Translations under genes and position numbers: made by a program
Notes under the pieces: model-generated
Seen by the model: only the letters and a program-made list of their open reading frames with translations
What the model was told of the DNA's origin: nothing
Databases searched by the model: none
Part shown: in pieces, positions 39,160 to 49,830 of the stretch
How the letters are laid out: each line of letters opens with the position of its first letter
How positions within the stretch are numbered: the first letter of the stretch is position 1
Source: a bacterium
GTDB taxonomy: Bacteria; Campylobacterota; Campylobacteria; Campylobacterales; Sulfurimonadaceae
DNA: 64,000 bases
NCBI GenBank assembly: GCA_018825665.1
Contig: JAHJEG010000037.1
Location: 1-64,000 of the forward strand
Direction of reading: 5' to 3'

Positions 39160-39979
39160 CCAGAAGACCTTTTAGATAGCGCGCCACACCGTCCTCATCG
39201 TTGGTATGGGGCAGGACGATGTGGGCATATTTTTTCACACCCTCTTGAGCATTCGCCATGGCTACGGCGGTTCTTGCAAGCTCAAACATCCCCACGTCAT
39301 TAAAATTATCCCCAAAAACCGTGAGCTTTGAGAGGTCGAATCCCAGATATTGGCTTACACTTCTTATGCCGTGTGATTTATCCGCGTCTTTATGCAGTAT
39401 GGTCAGAAAATAACACCCCACATAAGCCTCTGGAGCTAAAATATATTTCAGTGCATCTCCGTAAATGCTCTTGAGATGCACTTCCATAGAGCGCAAAAGC
39501 TGCTCCTCACCCATATATACTATCTTGAAATTGTCATCCATGGCACGGATATTCGTTTGTTCTTGCAGGTTGTCGTCTTTTACATATCTTGAGAGGACAT
39601 TTTTCTGGTCTTCATTTAAAATCGAGGAGTGGATAAAGGCCTCATTGAGATTTTTATCCGCCAAAGAGAGGATAAAGGGGTAGATACCAAACCTGCTCCC
39701 CTCATCGATAATACTGTCTGCGATCTCTTTGTTTATAAATTTCGTATCAATTATCTTTTTGTCCATTGTCGCAATCAGCGCGCCGTCAAGCAAGATCATG
39801 GGAGCATTGATATGCACGCCCTGTAAAAGCTGTTGCGTTTTTTTGTATGTCCGGGCAGTCGCCACACTCAAAATAGAGCTTTGGGCTTTTGCATTCCAGA
39901 TACTTTTAGTATAATCGCTTATCGATAAATCATTGCGTAAAAATGTATGGTCAAGGTCTGTGATATATATATTTTTCAT
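39149..39979 (-). CDS. HAD hydrolase, Cof-like
   Basis: ITDLDHTFLRND; GDNFNDVGMFELARTAVAMANAQEGVKKYA. Confidence 0.88.
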   Translation of the reverse strand: MKNIYITDLDHTFLRNDLSISDYTKSIWNAKAQSSILSVATARTYKKTQQLLQGVHINAPMILLDGALIATMDKKIIDTKFINKEIADSIIDEGSRFGIYPFILSLADKNLNEAFIHSSILNEDQKNVLSRYVKDDNLQEQTNIRAMDDNFKIVYMGEEQLLRSMEVHLKSIYGDALKYILAPEAYVGCYFLTILHKDADKSHGIRSVSQYLGFDLSKLTVFGDNFNDVGMFELARTAVAMANAQEGVKKYAHIVLPHTNDEDGVARYLKGLLDEK

Positions 39980-40024
39980 GATGCAAGTATAACGAAACTC
40001 ATAGCCAAAGCAGAAGGTACATAT

Positions 40025-40738
40025 ATGAAAACAGCAGTAGTGACGGGTGCGAGCAGCGGGATTGGAAAAGAGATAGCCGGGCGACTTCTCTCTTTGGGCT
40101 ACAGCGTGACGGGCATAAGCAGAACGATCAGCGACAAAGATTTTGATGATACCCGTTTCACTCCCCTGCAGGCGGATCTCTCCTGCGAGGCATCCACCCT
40201 TCTGGCATGTGCAAAACTAAAAGATTATGATCTAAGCATCCTGATAAACTGTGCCGGTTTTGGCAGGTTTGAACCGCATGAGGAGCTGAGCCTGCAGACC
40301 ATTACAAAGATGACTTTTTTAAATCTGACAGCACCCATGCTCCTGAGCAACACCCTGCTTCGCTCTCTTAAAAAAAACGGAGGCTACCTTATAAACATAA
40401 ATTCCATAGAGGCGGTAAGGGCGAGCAAGTTTGCAGGGGTATATTCCGCTACGAAGGCGGGACTGAGAGCTTTTGGCGATTCGCTGTTTGAAGAAACAAG
40501 AAAAAGCGCTCTGAGCATCACAAATATAAATCCGGATATGACCCAAAGCGGTTTTTATGATGCACTCAGATTTGAGACAAGCCAAAAAGAGGATGAGAAA
40601 CTGCTTGCTTCGGATATCGCGGATGCGGTCGAGCATATACTCAAAATGAGAAAAGGTGCGGTAGTGAGCGATTACACCATCAGAAGTCTTAATTTTGGAA
40701 TTTCTAAAAAAAGCTTAGGAGCGAATATCAAATTTTGA
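40025..40738 (+). CDS. Short-chain dehydrogenase/reductase (start reset to MKTAVVTGASSG)
   Basis: MKTAVVTGASSGIGKEIAGRL; YSATKAGLRAFGDSL. Confidence 0.88.
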   Translation: MKTAVVTGASSGIGKEIAGRLLSLGYSVTGISRTISDKDFDDTRFTPLQADLSCEASTLLACAKLKDYDLSILINCAGFGRFEPHEELSLQTITKMTFLNLTAPMLLSNTLLRSLKKNGGYLININSIEAVRASKFAGVYSATKAGLRAFGDSLFEETRKSALSITNINPDMTQSGFYDALRFETSQKEDEKLLASDIADAVEHILKMRKGAVVSDYTIRSLNFGISKKSLGANIKF

Positions 40739-40969
40739 GCTGGACCTTGATTCTGTAGAGCGTAAAAACTGTAGATTTTTTTTGATTTGTTTCATCGAGT
40801 TTGCCGTATCATCCTGTAAGCCGTGCACCAGCTCGGCGGCTTCTCTTAAGAGATAGATCGCCTCTTGCGTCTCATTTGCTCCGCTAAGCTCAGGAATATC
40901 TTCCAAAAGCTTATTTAAAGCATCCGTATTTTTTTCTATTATGGCTATTTTGAGCTTAGTAAGCCACAT
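40715..40969 (-). CDS. Small protein downstream of fliS, possible FliT-like chaperone
   Basis: Helical 84 aa protein in the fliD-fliS operon. Confidence 0.4.
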   Translation of the reverse strand: MWLTKLKIAIIEKNTDALNKLLEDIPELSGANETQEAIYLLREAAELVHGLQDDTANSMKQIKKNLQFLRSTESRSSSKFDIRS

Positions 40970-41369
40970 CTGTGGTTTCTCTCCATGCTTCTAAAAGACC
41001 TTTAAAAACATTGCTGACCTCGTCAAGATGCGCCATATTGTTCTGTGATCCGGCAGATGTAAGAAGCTGTATCTCATAGTTGTACAGACCTTCGAGGTAT
41101 TGTGACACATCACCGTGGGAGTGATCCAAAATCGAGATAAGCTCCGTGATTATAGAGATAGAACGGTTCGTCCAATACACTCTTTTTTCCACATCCTTGT
41201 CTTTTATCGCTTTTTTTGCCTGTGCATTAAACTTCAACACACCCTCATACAACATCTCTATAAGCTTGGCAGGAGACTCCACCCCTACATTATTCTGTGC
41301 ATAAATATTATGAGCTAAATTACCATACATCTTAAATCCTTTTTCTTTTTCATCATCTAAATCATCCAT
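40956..41369 (-). CDS. fliS: Flagellar export chaperone FliS
   Basis: AYAQNNVGVESPAKLIEMLYEGVLKFNAQAKKAI-type FliS pattern. Confidence 0.93.
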   Translation of the reverse strand: MDDLDDEKEKGFKMYGNLAHNIYAQNNVGVESPAKLIEMLYEGVLKFNAQAKKAIKDKDVEKRVYWTNRSISIITELISILDHSHGDVSQYLEGLYNYEIQLLTSAGSQNNMAHLDEVSNVFKGLLEAWRETTDVAY

Positions 41370-41421
41370 GTTAAAGTATATCGGTCCGCAAAAGAATTTC
41401 TTTAACTATTTTCTATTATAT

Positions 41422-42804
41422 TTAGCTGTTTTGCGCCGCTGTCTGAGCATCTGCCATTTGAGTGAACATAGATGAAGCAGAGTTTATTTGGCTTATTATC
41501 AAATCGTATGCAGCGTATTGTTTTTTCAATATTTCATACTTGGTATCGAGTCTGCTTGTCGCGGATTCTTTTCTGTCTTCAAGTGCTGAAATGCTTTGCG
41601 TGATAGAGTCTTCAAACAAATCCAATGTGGCATTGTATTTCGTATACCCCTCCACCACGGTAGCAAGCTCGTTGAATGCCCCCGTGAGTTCAACCGTCGT
41701 AGTGTCTGCGTTTGTGTAGGTGCCTCCGGAAAAAAAGGCTTCGACATTTGCAGGATTTTCATCAAGTGCTGCATTAAAGACGGTTTTATCGATTGTCATC
41801 TTGCCGTCTACATCCAGATCAAAGCCGTAATCAGCCATATACCCCACACCGCCGCCGATGGTGGAGATAAGATCCTGAAGAGTGCTCTTCATATTTTTTA
41901 TAGTGCTCTCGCCCGAAAATATACCCCTTTGAGCACTGTCCGTACTCTGCTTTGTCATCTTGCCGAGTTCCGTGATGGCAGAGTTGTACTTCTCTACGAA
42001 ACTGTCAATTTTTTCTATGATATTGTCGCGGTTTTGCTCTACGCTCACAACTGAAGTGCCTGCTTCTTTGAGCGTGATATCAAGACCTGCAATCAAATCA
42101 TCCACACTGTTGCTCTCACGCTCAATTGCCTGTCCGTTAAATGAAAAACTGGCATTTATGCCTGTTTGAACGGCACTTGCGTCAAAAGAGGTGGTCAAAC
42201 GCGTATCTTTTAAATTTCCGCTTGTATCGCTTATCGCTATATTTTGTGCGTCTCCCGTATTGGCTGCACTGATAAAAAGACGAAATTCCCCGCTGTTTAT
42301 CTGGACTATCGTAGCATCCACCAAGTCACCTGCCTGGTCATTTATCAGCTTTTTAAAGTCATCCAGCGTCGTGGTTTCATCATAGTCTATAGTAATCGGA
42401 GCAGCCGCGCCCACACTAAAAGATACGCTTCCGGCTGCATTTGCGATTGTTTCTGTACGTGCCGTAAAAGCACCCGATTGCTCTATCTGCTTCGTTGCGA
42501 TATTTGTAACGCTTAACGTAAAGTCCTGAATATCGCTGTTGGCCTCTGCCGTTACTTCGACGGCTGTTCCCGATACGGTAGTTGAACGCTCATCAAAAAG
42601 CGACTGCGTCTTAATCTCCGTGATACTGTCTATAAGATTCGTCATACTCGCATCAATCAGAGCCAGCGCATCTTTTTTGTCATTTTCATTTGCAAGGCTA
42701 AGGTCGATGGGTGTTATCTGTGCAGACTCATCTGCAGCACGCAACTGGTCTAAGACATCCTGTGTTAAAATACTTGAACCGACACCTAATGAACTGATAC
42801 CCAT
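41422..42804 (-). CDS. fliD: Flagellar hook-associated protein 2 (filament cap)
   Basis: FliD N- and C-terminal patterns; ISSLGVGSSILTQDVLDQLRAADE. Confidence 0.93.
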   Translation of the reverse strand: MGISSLGVGSSILTQDVLDQLRAADESAQITPIDLSLANENDKKDALALIDASMTNLIDSITEIKTQSLFDERSTTVSGTAVEVTAEANSDIQDFTLSVTNIATKQIEQSGAFTARTETIANAAGSVSFSVGAAAPITIDYDETTTLDDFKKLINDQAGDLVDATIVQINSGEFRLFISAANTGDAQNIAISDTSGNLKDTRLTTSFDASAVQTGINASFSFNGQAIERESNSVDDLIAGLDITLKEAGTSVVSVEQNRDNIIEKIDSFVEKYNSAITELGKMTKQSTDSAQRGIFSGESTIKNMKSTLQDLISTIGGGVGYMADYGFDLDVDGKMTIDKTVFNAALDENPANVEAFFSGGTYTNADTTTVELTGAFNELATVVEGYTKYNATLDLFEDSITQSISALEDRKESATSRLDTKYEILKKQYAAYDLIISQINSASSMFTQMADAQTAAQNS

Positions 42805-42826
42805 GACACATCCTTTTTATGCCTTC

Positions 42827-42853
42827 AAATCGGCACTTCGTAAATAATCTTTC
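42827..42853 (-). promoter_or_regulatory. Putative sigma-28 promoter for fliD
   Basis: Minus strand GAAAGATT-N11-GCCGATTT, near sigma-28 consensus TAAAGTTT-N11-GCCGATAA. Confidence 0.55.
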
Positions 42854-42929
42854 ATTACTTATAGTTTTTCTGTTAGCTATAACATCGGCAGATTATATTA
42901 TATTTTTAATAAACCGCATAAAATTTTAA

Positions 42930-42944
42930 TGGTACCTTTTTTGC
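42930..42944 (+). promoter_or_regulatory. Putative sigma-54 promoter upstream of pseB
   Basis: TGGTAC-N5-TTGC with GG/GC at canonical 10-bp separation, 34 bp upstream of the pseB ATG. Confidence 0.6.
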
Positions 42945-42947
42945 TAG

Positions 42948-43985
<1,038 letters not shown>

Positions 43986-45119
43986 ATGACCAGGCTTGAC
44001 TACTCCACTCAGTGCATAGAAGAAGATGATATCAAAGGGGTTATGGAGGTTTTAAACAGTCCATTTTTGACACAGGGCAGAAAAGTTGAAGAGTTTGAAA
44101 AAGCTCTATGCGACTACACAGGCGCAAAATATGCCATAACGTTTAATTCTGCGACCTCAGCTCTATCGGGCGCTTACCTGGCATGTGGAATCAGTGAAGG
44201 TGATGAGATAATCACTTCGCCTATCAGTTTTGTGGCAACCTCAAATATGTTTGTAACACTTGGAGCAAGACCTGTCTGGTGTGACGTAAAACTTGATGGC
44301 AACATAGATGAAACACAAATCCAAAGACTTATAACTCCAAAAACAAAAGCAATAGTACCCGTTGACTTTGCAGGCAAACCTGTTGCTATTGAGCTTATAA
44401 ACTCCATTGCCAAACAACACAACCTGCTTGTGATTCAAGACGCTTCACATGCTCTAGGCTCAAGCATGAATGGCAAGAAAATAGGAATATTGGCTGACAT
44501 GACAATATTTAGCTTTCACGCCATAAAACCAATAACGACCAGCGAAGGCGGCGCTGTTCTTACGGACAATGAAGAGTATGCTAAAGAGCTCAGACTCATC
44601 CGTTCTCACGGCATGATAAAAAAAGAGTTGTGGAACTCTGACATGGTACGCATGGGTTATAACTTTAGAATGACCGAGGTGGCTGGTTCACTGGGTGTCA
44701 CACAAATAAAAAAACTTGATACTTTCATAAAAAAAAGAAATGAAATTTCAGCTTATTATGATGAAAGATTTAAAAACGAGAAGCTGTTTTTAACCCAAAA
44801 AATCAGTTCCGGGCAGATCAGTTCAAGACACCTCTACCCCGTCATCTTGGCTCCACAGCTGCACTGTTCAAAAGAAGATATCTTTAAAGAGCTCCAAGAG
44901 CTTGGTCTTGGTGTGCAGGTTCACTATAAACCGATCTATCAAAACAGTTTTTACAAAGAAAAATTTGGAGAGATTTCACTTCCGGTAGCAAACGACTTTT
45001 ACCGTTCAGAAATTTCCATACCATGCCATCAGCAAATGAGTTTAGAAGATGCTGAGTTTGTAGCCGATATTTTTTTGAAAGTTATAAACAAATACAGTTT
45101 TAGAGGGTGCAGTTTTTAA
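43986..45119 (+). CDS. pseC: UDP-4-amino-4,6-dideoxy-N-acetyl-beta-L-altrosamine transaminase
   Basis: DegT family directly after pseB; LTQGRKVEEFEKALCDYTGAKYAITFNSATSAL. Confidence 0.94.
   Translation: MTRLDYSTQCIEEDDIKGVMEVLNSPFLTQGRKVEEFEKALCDYTGAKYAITFNSATSALSGAYLACGISEGDEIITSPISFVATSNMFVTLGARPVWCDVKLDGNIDETQIQRLITPKTKAIVPVDFAGKPVAIELINSIAKQHNLLVIQDASHALGSSMNGKKIGILADMTIFSFHAIKPITTSEGGAVLTDNEEYAKELRLIRSHGMIKKELWNSDMVRMGYNFRMTEVAGSLGVTQIKKLDTFIKKRNEISAYYDERFKNEKLFLTQKISSGQISSRHLYPVILAPQLHCSKEDIFKELQELGLGVQVHYKPIYQNSFYKEKFGEISLPVANDFYRSEISIPCHQQMSLEDAEFVADIFLKVINKYSFRGCSF
44180..44190 (+). repeat. GGCATGTGGAA motif copy 16
   Basis: Exact; pseC (ACG). Confidence 0.9.
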
Positions 45120-45137
45120 TTAAAATAAGGTAGTTCA

Positions 45138-46625
45138 ATGTTAGAGTATCCAATTGTAGATTTTTTAAAAGATTTAAAAGCGGAAGATAAACAACTGTTT
45201 GCAGAGACTTTACAGTACTTGCATACAAGTACACATTCCAATGTCGGCAGTTTTTTGATCGATTTAGCAGTGAATGATCATAACGAGACGCTCACAAAAC
45301 TCTTTGAGTTCATGGTCACAAAAGAAGAATATGTAGAAACTCTGCCCGAAGTCTGTATCAGAGACCTGCATGAAAAAAATAATTTTGGACTTATTACAGA
45401 GGCTGTCCTCTCCGATGAACTCCCTTTATCTCAAAGAAATACTCTTTATTGGCTGGCAATGCAATTATCGGCTAGATATAATGACAGAGAATTCTTAAAC
45501 CAAAAAGAGTGTTATCTCTCCTTGTTAAACTCTGCAAAAGAACTGCTTGATTTATCTGTGCTTAAAGATCTTGAAATAAACGTTGATGAAAAAAGGGTTT
45601 TTTTATATATTAACCAATATATCAAAGAACCCCATGCGCCGACAACTATTGCAAATAGCTGGGCAAATGTGTTTAAATATCTCGGCTATAAAGTCATTAT
45701 CATATCCTGTGCTCCCTCAAAATTCGCCTTTCCTTCTCTTGTATCCTATGCATATCACAAACTGCTCAGCCTTGGTGAGTCCAAAGAGATAGACAAGGGG
45801 ATATTTCTTATTGAAATAGGCTCAAATCTGGTTGTCAATGATATATATGTAAAACTCATTGAAGCAGTTCATATGAATAAAAATGATAAATTTTTACTGA
45901 TAGGGGATTCGTGTCTGCCTTTTGACATTTTGCCATTTGAGCATAAATATGTAGTTCCGACAATTGCTGCTAAAACATTCTTGACAACTACTGCAAAATC
46001 ATACATATTGAATAAAAATTTAGACCTCGTAAATATTTATGATGAAAATATACATTTTGTAAAAGGTCCGAACGATTACACGAAGTCAGACAACGAAAAT
46101 TTCAACCCGCAAGATATTAAAGATAATGACACGATAAATATTGCACTCATAGGCAATCGCTTAAAAAATGAACTCGATGATGTGTTTTGGGAACATATCG
46201 ATACTTTGATTACACAAAGACAAAATATAAAAATCCATATCATTGGGGTAGTACCCGAAGAGTTCATACCTCAAAAGCTCTCAAGTAAAATAATATTGGC
46301 AGGGTTTCAGACAGACTTGAATGCGTATCTAAAAAATATGCAGTTTTATCTTAATCCGGATAGGCAAGGTGGCGGACAATCAGCCATATCTGCCATCAAA
46401 CTTGGCCTCCCTGTCATTACGCTTCCAAAACATGATGTATATCACGCCATACAAGAAAAATATTTTATAGAAGATTTAAGCCAAATTAATACTTTTATAG
46501 ACAGCTATATACACGATGCAGAGTTTAAAACACATATTGACAATAGCAACCACATGTTAAACAAGCAATACAATGACTCTGAAAATGAGCTCCGACAAGC
46601 CGTACAAACACTCCTGGGAATATGA
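45138..46625 (+). CDS. Putative glycosyltransferase (GT-B-like C-terminus)
   Basis: NIALIGNRLKNELDDVFW...NIKIHIIGVVPEEFIPQKLSSKIILAGFQTDLNAYLKNMQFYLNPDRQGGGQSAISAIKLGLPVI. Confidence 0.65.
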   Translation: MLEYPIVDFLKDLKAEDKQLFAETLQYLHTSTHSNVGSFLIDLAVNDHNETLTKLFEFMVTKEEYVETLPEVCIRDLHEKNNFGLITEAVLSDELPLSQRNTLYWLAMQLSARYNDREFLNQKECYLSLLNSAKELLDLSVLKDLEINVDEKRVFLYINQYIKEPHAPTTIANSWANVFKYLGYKVIIISCAPSKFAFPSLVSYAYHKLLSLGESKEIDKGIFLIEIGSNLVVNDIYVKLIEAVHMNKNDKFLLIGDSCLPFDILPFEHKYVVPTIAAKTFLTTTAKSYILNKNLDLVNIYDENIHFVKGPNDYTKSDNENFNPQDIKDNDTINIALIGNRLKNELDDVFWEHIDTLITQRQNIKIHIIGVVPEEFIPQKLSSKIILAGFQTDLNAYLKNMQFYLNPDRQGGGQSAISAIKLGLPVITLPKHDVYHAIQEKYFIEDLSQINTFIDSYIHDAEFKTHIDNSNHMLNKQYNDSENELRQAVQTLLGI

Positions 46626-47254
46626 TTGTGAATCAAATATACCAAGATGTAAATACCTACTATAGCAATAAGGTCAACAAATTTGGTGCTACTCCAAAAG
46701 GTGTAGATTGGAATGGAGCAGAGTCTCAGATACTTAGATTCACACAACTCTTAAAGATTATAGATCATAATGAATTTTCACTAACAGACATTGGCTGCGG
46801 ATACGGAAGACTATACGAATATATGGATGAAAAATATGATTCTTTTGAATATTACGGATATGATATTTCAGAAGATATGATCCAAAAAGCAAAAGAAACC
46901 TACACCGGCAACACAAACAAAACATTTCTTCACATCTCATCCGTAAACGACATAAAGATTTCAGATTACTTAGTTGCAAGCGGCATTTTTAATGTAAAAA
47001 TGAATTACAGCGATACGCAATGGTTGGATTATATTTTGGAGACTTTAGATGTTTTAAACAGCAAATGCCTCCACGGATTTTCATTCAATATACTTACCTC
47101 CTATTCTGATAAGGAGTACATGAAAGATACTCTTTATTATGCCGATCCTCTTTTTTTATTTGACTATTGCAAAAAACACTTTTCTCAAAATGTAGCGCTG
47201 CTTCATGATTATGATCTATACGAATTTACAATATTGGTTAAAAAGGCTGCATAA
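46622..47254 (+). CDS. SAM-dependent methyltransferase
   Basis: LTDIGCGYGRLYEYM. Confidence 0.85.
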   Translation: MIVNQIYQDVNTYYSNKVNKFGATPKGVDWNGAESQILRFTQLLKIIDHNEFSLTDIGCGYGRLYEYMDEKYDSFEYYGYDISEDMIQKAKETYTGNTNKTFLHISSVNDIKISDYLVASGIFNVKMNYSDTQWLDYILETLDVLNSKCLHGFSFNILTSYSDKEYMKDTLYYADPLFLFDYCKKHFSQNVALLHDYDLYEFTILVKKAA

Positions 47255-47916
47255 TGGAAAAAGTAATCATCTTTGGTTTGGGAAATATCTCTGAAATAGC
47301 AAATTTTTATTTCTCAGGTGATGATAAATATGACGTGGTCGCATTTACAATAGACAAAGATTTTCTTACCTGCGATACGTTCAATGAGCTGCCTGTTATA
47401 GCTTTTGAAAATATAGAACAACACTATCCGCCATCAAAATTCAAAATATTCATTCCCCTTAGTTACACAAAAATCAATAAATTAAGAGAAGAGAAATTTT
47501 TGCAGGCAAAAGCGAAAGGATACAGTTTTGTTACATATATCAGCCCAAATGCAACTGTAGCAACAAATGCAAAAATTGGTGAGAATTGTTTTATTTTCGA
47601 AGACAATACCATACAGCCATTTGTAGAGATTAAAGACAATTGCATCTTATGGAGCGGTAATCATATAGGGCATCATTCAACTATTGAAGAGAACTGCTTC
47701 ATAGCATCACATGTAGTTGTCTCAGGCGGCGTAGAAATTGGTCAGAACACATTTATAGGTGTAAACGCGACTCTAAGAGATCATATCAAAATAGGCAAAG
47801 CCAATGTTATTGGAGCCGGCAGCTTAATATTATCAGACACGAAAGATAACGAGGTCTATATGGCAAAAGCCACTGAGGCTTCAAAAGTTCCCAGCAATAG
47901 ACTCAGGGGGATTTAA
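47254..47916 (+). CDS. NeuD/PglD-like sugar acyltransferase (hexapeptide repeat)
   Basis: N-terminal binding fold plus left-handed beta-helix repeats IGENCFIFEDNTIQPFVEIKDNCILWSGNHIGHHS. Confidence 0.85.
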   Translation: MEKVIIFGLGNISEIANFYFSGDDKYDVVAFTIDKDFLTCDTFNELPVIAFENIEQHYPPSKFKIFIPLSYTKINKLREEKFLQAKAKGYSFVTYISPNATVATNAKIGENCFIFEDNTIQPFVEIKDNCILWSGNHIGHHSTIEENCFIASHVVVSGGVEIGQNTFIGVNATLRDHIKIGKANVIGAGSLILSDTKDNEVYMAKATEASKVPSNRLRGI

Positions 47917-47917
47917 A

Positions 47918-48724
47918 ATGAAAGAGAGCTATTATGGAAGACTCAAGCAAGTTGATTATAACTCAAAAGTTGATTTGTATGTTGAAGAGATAAAAAATAA
48001 CGGATTTACTATTATCGAAGGTTTATTGGACGAAGATGAATTACTGCAATATCGCAAAAAGATAGACGCAATATATAAAATACAAGAGACTGAGTTTGGC
48101 AAAGACAGGTTACACTCAATACAAGAAACAAATGTATGCAGAATGCCATTAAAGTATGATGATTATTTCATAAATATTGCAACAAAGGATACTGTACTTA
48201 ATATTGTTGAAAAATTTCTTGGCAGGTATTTTATACTAAATCTCCAAAATGCAATTATCAACACCCCAAAGGAAGAGCATCATCAAAGCGCATGGCATAG
48301 AGATTTACCATACCAAAACTTTGTTATTTCTAATCCTATTGCAATCAATGCCCTCTTTTGTATAGATGATTTTTCAGCCAAAACAGGCGGAACACTTGTG
48401 GTGCCCTATACACACAAGATGGAAGTTTTACCATCAGATGAATATATACAAAAAAACTCTCTTACGGTACATGCAAAAGCCGGTTCTGTTGTAATATTTG
48501 ATTCAATGCTATTTCACAAAGCCGGATACAACACATCAGATATAATAAGAAGAGCAGTAAATCATATCTATTCAGTACCTATCATGAAACAGTTTTATGA
48601 CTTTCCAAAGGCACTTGAGGGTAAATTTTCAGACAATGTATTTTTAGGTCAATTACTCGGGTACACATCACAGACTCCATTAGATGATAAACAGTGGAGA
48701 GAAAACAGAGCAAAAAACATATGA
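47918..48724 (+). CDS. Phytanoyl-CoA dioxygenase family protein
   Basis: HHQSAWHRDLPYQNF (HxD) and AKAGSVVIFDSMLFHKAGYNTSDIIRRAV. Confidence 0.85.
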   Translation: MKESYYGRLKQVDYNSKVDLYVEEIKNNGFTIIEGLLDEDELLQYRKKIDAIYKIQETEFGKDRLHSIQETNVCRMPLKYDDYFINIATKDTVLNIVEKFLGRYFILNLQNAIINTPKEEHHQSAWHRDLPYQNFVISNPIAINALFCIDDFSAKTGGTLVVPYTHKMEVLPSDEYIQKNSLTVHAKAGSVVIFDSMLFHKAGYNTSDIIRRAVNHIYSVPIMKQFYDFPKALEGKFSDNVFLGQLLGYTSQTPLDDKQWRENRAKNI

Positions 48725-49830
48725 AAAAAAGCTGTTGTCTCTGCGGTAGTCAAGATTTTAAAAATATACTTTTACTCGATAAAGGAGTTATGAGTGACGG
48801 TTCCGGTACAAAATACCCTTTGATTAAAGAAGAATGTTCGAGATGCGGCACAATTAGAACGGGGATTAATTTTGATACAGACAGCTTTTATGAAGACAAT
48901 TACACTCCAAGCAGGAGTCTTGATACATTAGCTATAAAAAACAATAATGCCACAACAAGAAGTCTCTTCATTTATGAATGGATCACAAAACTAATCAAAG
49001 AATCCATTCATTCATTTACAAGCATATTGGAGATTGGTTGTGGTCAAGGTTACCTCCTAGAGAAATTTAATATTAAAAACCGATATGGCATTGAGCCTAA
49101 CGCATCTGCAGCGAAAGAAGCAAAAAACATAGCTAATATCAGAGAGATGGGCTTTGAGCAATTAGACGATAGTGAAGGCTATGACCTCTTAGTATCCTAC
49201 TGTGTCATAGAGCATATTAAAAACCCGGCTTTCATGCTTGAAAAGATGCATAACATATTAAATGAAAATGGCTTGATGGTGATTGCTCTGCCAATACAGG
49301 ACAAGCTTAATTATGACCTGTTATTTTTAGATCACCTTCACCACTTTCATCATAAAAACTTTGAAGTTTTTTTAAACAACAATCACTTCTCTGTTATAAA
49401 CTATGAGCTGGGAAGCGGCTCCTATTCAAATATAGCTCTTTATATCTGTAAAAAAAATGCGACCGCACAAATGAAGCCGTACAGCTATATACACAATAAA
49501 AATATTTATAATATTCACATCATACTAAACTCTCTCCATAATATCAAAAATCAATATATCCATAAGGAACTCTATGCGTTTGGCTTTGGAGAGATAGCAA
49601 AGACTATCCTTCCTTATGCAGAGTTGGATACTTTAATAAAATACTATATTGACGATTATACATCGGGTGAGAAGGTCATCACATCCATCAAAGCTAAAAA
49701 TATTTTTAGAGAAAAAGAGAGGGTGGCGGTCTTGCTCTTGGTAAATGTCAGCCATATTCAAAAAGTTAAAAGCATATTTCAAGAATTTAAAAATATAAAC
49801 TTTATAGATATATTTGATGGCACAAAGTAA
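48694..49830 (+). CDS. Class I SAM methyltransferase with N-terminal Cys4-like zinc region
   Basis: CCLCGSQDF...CSRCGTIR; ILEIGCGQGYLLEKF. Confidence 0.88.
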   Translation: MERKQSKKHMKKSCCLCGSQDFKNILLLDKGVMSDGSGTKYPLIKEECSRCGTIRTGINFDTDSFYEDNYTPSRSLDTLAIKNNNATTRSLFIYEWITKLIKESIHSFTSILEIGCGQGYLLEKFNIKNRYGIEPNASAAKEAKNIANIREMGFEQLDDSEGYDLLVSYCVIEHIKNPAFMLEKMHNILNENGLMVIALPIQDKLNYDLLFLDHLHHFHHKNFEVFLNNNHFSVINYELGSGSYSNIALYICKKNATAQMKPYSYIHNKNIYNIHIILNSLHNIKNQYIHKELYAFGFGEIAKTILPYAELDTLIKYYIDDYTSGEKVITSIKAKNIFREKERVAVLLLVNVSHIQKVKSIFQEFKNINFIDIFDGTK

